Under the pieces are notes generated by a model. That model was not told the origin of the DNA and made no database searches. It saw only the letters and a list, made by a program, of their open reading frames with translations. Shown here piece after piece: positions 61,708 to 64,000 of a stretch of DNA of 64,000 nucleotides (positions are counted from its first letter, which is position 1; each line of letters opens with the position of its first letter). The stretch covers positions 1 through 64,000 of the forward strand of contig PBQA01000030.1 of the NCBI GenBank assembly GCA_002724925.1. Direction: 5' to 3'. This stretch comes from Oceanospirillaceae bacterium. GTDB lineage: Bacteria > Pseudomonadota > Gammaproteobacteria > Pseudomonadales > Oceanobacteraceae. The position numbers were made by a program, and so were the translations under genes.

Positions 61708-62474
61708 ATGAACAGCCTATCCTCAGGGCCAATAACCTGAGCCTGACGTTTGGCCAGAAAAAAGTACTGGATCAGATCAATCTGAATATTCAGCCCCGCC
61801 AGATCATTACACTGATTGGCCCTAACGGGTGCGGCAAATCGACGCTGACCAAGGTTCTGCTCGGCCTGGTACGCCCCGACGCTGGTAAAGTTATTCGTTC
61901 GCGACAGCTCCGCATTGGTTATATGCCGCAACACCTGCCGCTGGATCAACGTATGCCGCTCAATGTCGACGAATTTCTGCGACTTACCCGTCGTAGCACC
62001 CGCGCCGCCGTTGATCACTGGCTGGAGCGATTGAACATTACCAGCTTAAAGCACCAGAGTGTTCACGACTTATCGGGGGGCGAATGGCAACGTGTGCTGC
62101 TCGCTCGTGCCTTATTAGTAGAGCCTGAACTCCTTGTTCTTGATGAGCCTGTGCAAGGAGTTGATGTACAAGGCCAGCTGGAGCTATACCAGTTGATTCC
62201 TCAGCTCCGCGATGAGCTGGGCTGTGCCGTATTGATGATTTCACACGATCTGCACCTCGTTATGTCGGCCACTGATGAAGTCATCTGCCTGAATGGCCAC
62301 GTCTGCTGCTCTGGCCATCCAGAGACGGTATCTGCCGACCCTGCCTATCTTGAGTTGTTCGGTCGTCGACTGGATGACGGCATTGCTTACTACACGCACC
62401 ACCATGATCACGAGCACTGTGATCATGACCACAGCAACCAATCCAGCACGACAGGACACCACCACCATGATTGA
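61704..62474 (+). CDS. znuC: Zinc ABC transporter ATPase
   Basis: A 256-residue ABC ATPase: Walker A IGPNGCGKST, signature DLSGGEWQRVLLARAL, Walker B LLVLDEPVQGVD, switch H in ISHDLH. The last about 25 residues are rich in histidine (THHHDHEH then HDHSNQ and GHHHHD), a probable zinc-binding tail typical of ZnuC. It overlaps zur by 4 bp and znuB by 8 bp. Confidence 0.95.
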   Translation: MNEQPILRANNLSLTFGQKKVLDQINLNIQPRQIITLIGPNGCGKSTLTKVLLGLVRPDAGKVIRSRQLRIGYMPQHLPLDQRMPLNVDEFLRLTRRSTRAAVDHWLERLNITSLKHQSVHDLSGGEWQRVLLARALLVEPELLVLDEPVQGVDVQGQLELYQLIPQLRDELGCAVLMISHDLHLVMSATDEVICLNGHVCCSGHPETVSADPAYLELFGRRLDDGIAYYTHHHDHEHCDHDHSNQSSTTGHHHHD

Positions 62475-63264
62475 CGGTTTGCAGACCTGGTGGCTGATGC
62501 CTCTTGTCGCCGGATTACTTTTAGCCGTCAGCGCCGGCCCTCTGGGTAGCTTTGTGGTGTGGCGACGTATGGCGTTCTTTGGCGATACCCTTGCCCATGG
62601 TGCCTTACTCGGGATTACCTTCGGTGTTCTGACCGATCTCGATCCAACGTTAGCACTGGTGGTTGGGTCAGCATCACTGGCGCTTATCCTGCTACCGTTG
62701 CAACTCGCCAGTCGCCTGTCGGCGGATACTCTGCTGGGGATTGTTTCTCATGGCACGCTGGCAATCGGTCTGGTTGCCTTAAGCCTTGCCGACGGCATCC
62801 GGGTCGATCTGATGGGCTACCTGTTTGGTGACCTGCTGGCCATCAATGAAGGGCATGTTTACTGGTTGTTGGGCAGCACCGCCATTACGCTGACCTTAGT
62901 GCTGTGCTTCTGGAACTCATTGCTTGCGGTGACGGTCAGCCCGGAGCTGGCCAGAATCGAAGGCCGTCCGGTCATGCTACTTGATCTGATGTTGATATTG
63001 CTGCTCGCCATGACGGTGGCACTGGCGATGAAGGTTGTAGGCATTCTGCTGATCAGCGCCTTGTTGATTATGCCTCCGGCAGCCGCCCATGCGCTGAGTA
63101 AAGGGCCACGCCAGATGGCCGCTATTGCTTCAGTCGTAGGGATAATGTCTGTTCTTTTCGGAATGTGGGCGTCGTTCCGCTGGGATACACCAGCAGGGCC
63201 AAGCATCGTAGTGACTGCCATGCTCCTGTTTATCGCCAGCCTCACCTTTCGCCGCAAGCGCTAA
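62467..63264 (+). CDS. znuB: Zinc ABC transporter permease
   Basis: A 265-residue ABC-3 type permease with about eight membrane helices. GSFVVWRRMAFFGDTLAHGALLG and the later LLISALLIMPPAAA are typical. The start (MIDGLQ) lies inside the end of znuC. No terminator is seen before the convergent SCO1 gene 12 bp away. Confidence 0.94.
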   Translation: MIDGLQTWWLMPLVAGLLLAVSAGPLGSFVVWRRMAFFGDTLAHGALLGITFGVLTDLDPTLALVVGSASLALILLPLQLASRLSADTLLGIVSHGTLAIGLVALSLADGIRVDLMGYLFGDLLAINEGHVYWLLGSTAITLTLVLCFWNSLLAVTVSPELARIEGRPVMLLDLMLILLLAMTVALAMKVVGILLISALLIMPPAAAHALSKGPRQMAAIASVVGIMSVLFGMWASFRWDTPAGPSIVVTAMLLFIASLTFRRKR

Positions 63265-63276
63265 ACGAAAAACGCA

Positions 63277-63906
63277 TCAAGGCAGAGCCAACACCGACCG
63301 GATCACAGGTAGCATGCGCTCAGGATCATGCGGGGGCTCAATATAGCCCCTGTAATTCAGATCAGAATCTAATAAAACGATATTGGCGCTGTGATCCATC
63401 AGGTAGCCGCCATCCTCCCGATCAACCCGGGCAAAAAACGCATTCAGCTGCGACGCCAGCTTTTTCATATTGTCTGGGTTGCCCGTCAGTGCCGTAAACT
63501 CCGGATTAAAGTAATCCATGTACTGGCCAAGTTGCTCTGGCTTATCGCGTTCAGGGTCTACGCTAACCAGCACCACGTTAAGCTGCTCACGCTCATCCTC
63601 AGTCAGGCGCTTCATCAGACGATTCATGTGCATCAGGGTCATTGGGCAAATATCAGGGCAATAGGTGTAACCAAAAAAGAGCAGTGACCAACGCCCCTTC
63701 AAATCCGCCAACGACACTGCATCTCCGTATTCATTGATGAATGACAGATCGCCAACCTGACCACCGGCAAACATCTCAACGCCCGCCGTTTGTGTAAGAC
63801 GTTCCTGTGGAGAGGGCGGCGCACTCCACCAGCCAGCAACAAACGCCACCAGCAACACCGCAAACAGTGCTAAACACAGTACAATAGCGCTTCTTTCACC
63901 ACGCAT
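63277..63906 (-). CDS. SCO1/SenC-family copper chaperone or thiol protein
   Basis: A 209-residue membrane-anchored periplasmic protein of the Sco family, which delivers copper to cytochrome oxidase subunit II or works as a thiol reductase. An N-terminal helix (about 8-28) is followed by a thioredoxin fold with the copper-binding YTYCPDICP and the histidine in YLMDHSANIVLLD. GAGGGAAG precedes the ATG at 63906. It is convergent with znuB. Cytochrome oxidase genes, if linked, lie outside the window. Confidence 0.93.
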   Translation of the reverse strand: MRGERSAIVLCLALFAVLLVAFVAGWWSAPPSPQERLTQTAGVEMFAGGQVGDLSFINEYGDAVSLADLKGRWSLLFFGYTYCPDICPMTLMHMNRLMKRLTEDEREQLNVVLVSVDPERDKPEQLGQYMDYFNPEFTALTGNPDNMKKLASQLNAFFARVDREDGGYLMDHSANIVLLDSDLNYRGYIEPPHDPERMLPVIRSVLALP

Positions 63907-63920
63907 ACGGCTTCCCTCAA

Positions 63921-64000
63921 ATGACTTCAGGCGCCAGTGTAACAGGCCAGCCCTCTTCTCTGCCTGCGGCAAATCAACGCACAGTCTGGGCGCTCGCCTG
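63921..64000 (+). CDS. Possible start of a gene running off the right edge (MATE-like)
   Basis: An open frame begins at the ATG at 63921 and continues to the edge, reading MTSGASVTG, then NQRTVWALA. The VWALA end recalls the start of DinF/MATE transporters, whose first helix begins with a similar stretch. No ribosome site is visible and only 26 codons can be read, so this is tentative. Confidence 0.3.
   Translation, partial: MTSGASVTGQPSSLPAANQRTVWALA

Overview
This window is a contiguous piece of a gammaproteobacterial chromosome, most like marine Oceanospirillales-type bacteria (an inference from gene families and synteny, not from a search). Supporting signs are an rRNA operon with TTGACA/TATAAT-like promoters, the pssA-msrP-msrQ, epd/pgk/fba and rpsF-rpsR-rplI-dnaB-alr gene orders, a Pseudomonas-type lipase with its foldase, and a Zur/Znu zinc locus. 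There are no insertion sequences, CRISPR arrays, integrases or tRNA genes. Coding density is high and nearly all genes look intact.

Layout. 1-952: the 5' end of a 16S rRNA gene on the minus strand, with a leader of about 560 bp carrying four tandem promoters. 953-9030: msrPQ (periplasmic methionine sulfoxide repair), pssA, divergent ilvY/ilvC, dapC and sufE, then a GAF-EAL protein. 9031-18600: a second, catalytically eroded GAF-EAL paralogue, a small membrane methyltransferase, and the glycolytic genes fba, pgk and epd, with a small lipoprotein gene coupled to pgk and an ABC exporter lying between pgk and epd; then a methyltransferase and an AraC regulator. 18861-26830: AldB/ExaC-type aldehyde dehydrogenase, NnrU, SelO, glutathionyl-hydroquinone reductase, a lone ParA/TraL-like ATPase, a PepSY membrane protein, a patatin and a thioesterase.

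26968-34170 is a replication and translation locus: alr, then a DnaT-like protein with three DNA-binding repeats and a lambda-P-like helicase loader candidate facing the other way, a CPXCG protein, two GNATs, dnaB, rplI, rpsR and rpsF. 34500-49400 holds unknown gene pairs (one behind a Fur-box-like site), an ExeM-type secreted nuclease, a NUDIX enzyme with a COG0523 metallochaperone, an inositol phosphatase, two tandem lipases with their foldase, a nitronate monooxygenase, a CpxAR-like system with a small Spy/CpxP-like protein, ComFB and a CBS protein.

49410-63906: glmU, then the most unusual cluster: GNAT-like protein, GH3-family acyl-adenylating amido synthetase, double GNAT, and an RND efflux pump with its adaptor (51225-59526). 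It looks like a small-molecule assembly and export operon of unknown product and has a promoter region dense in palindromes. It is followed by a membrane protein, znuA / zur-znuC-znuB around a Zur-box-like site, a SCO1/SenC protein, and perhaps the start of a MATE transporter at the right edge.

The two most promising leads are the GH3-GNAT-RND operon and the DnaT-like/lambda-P-like pair beside dnaB.
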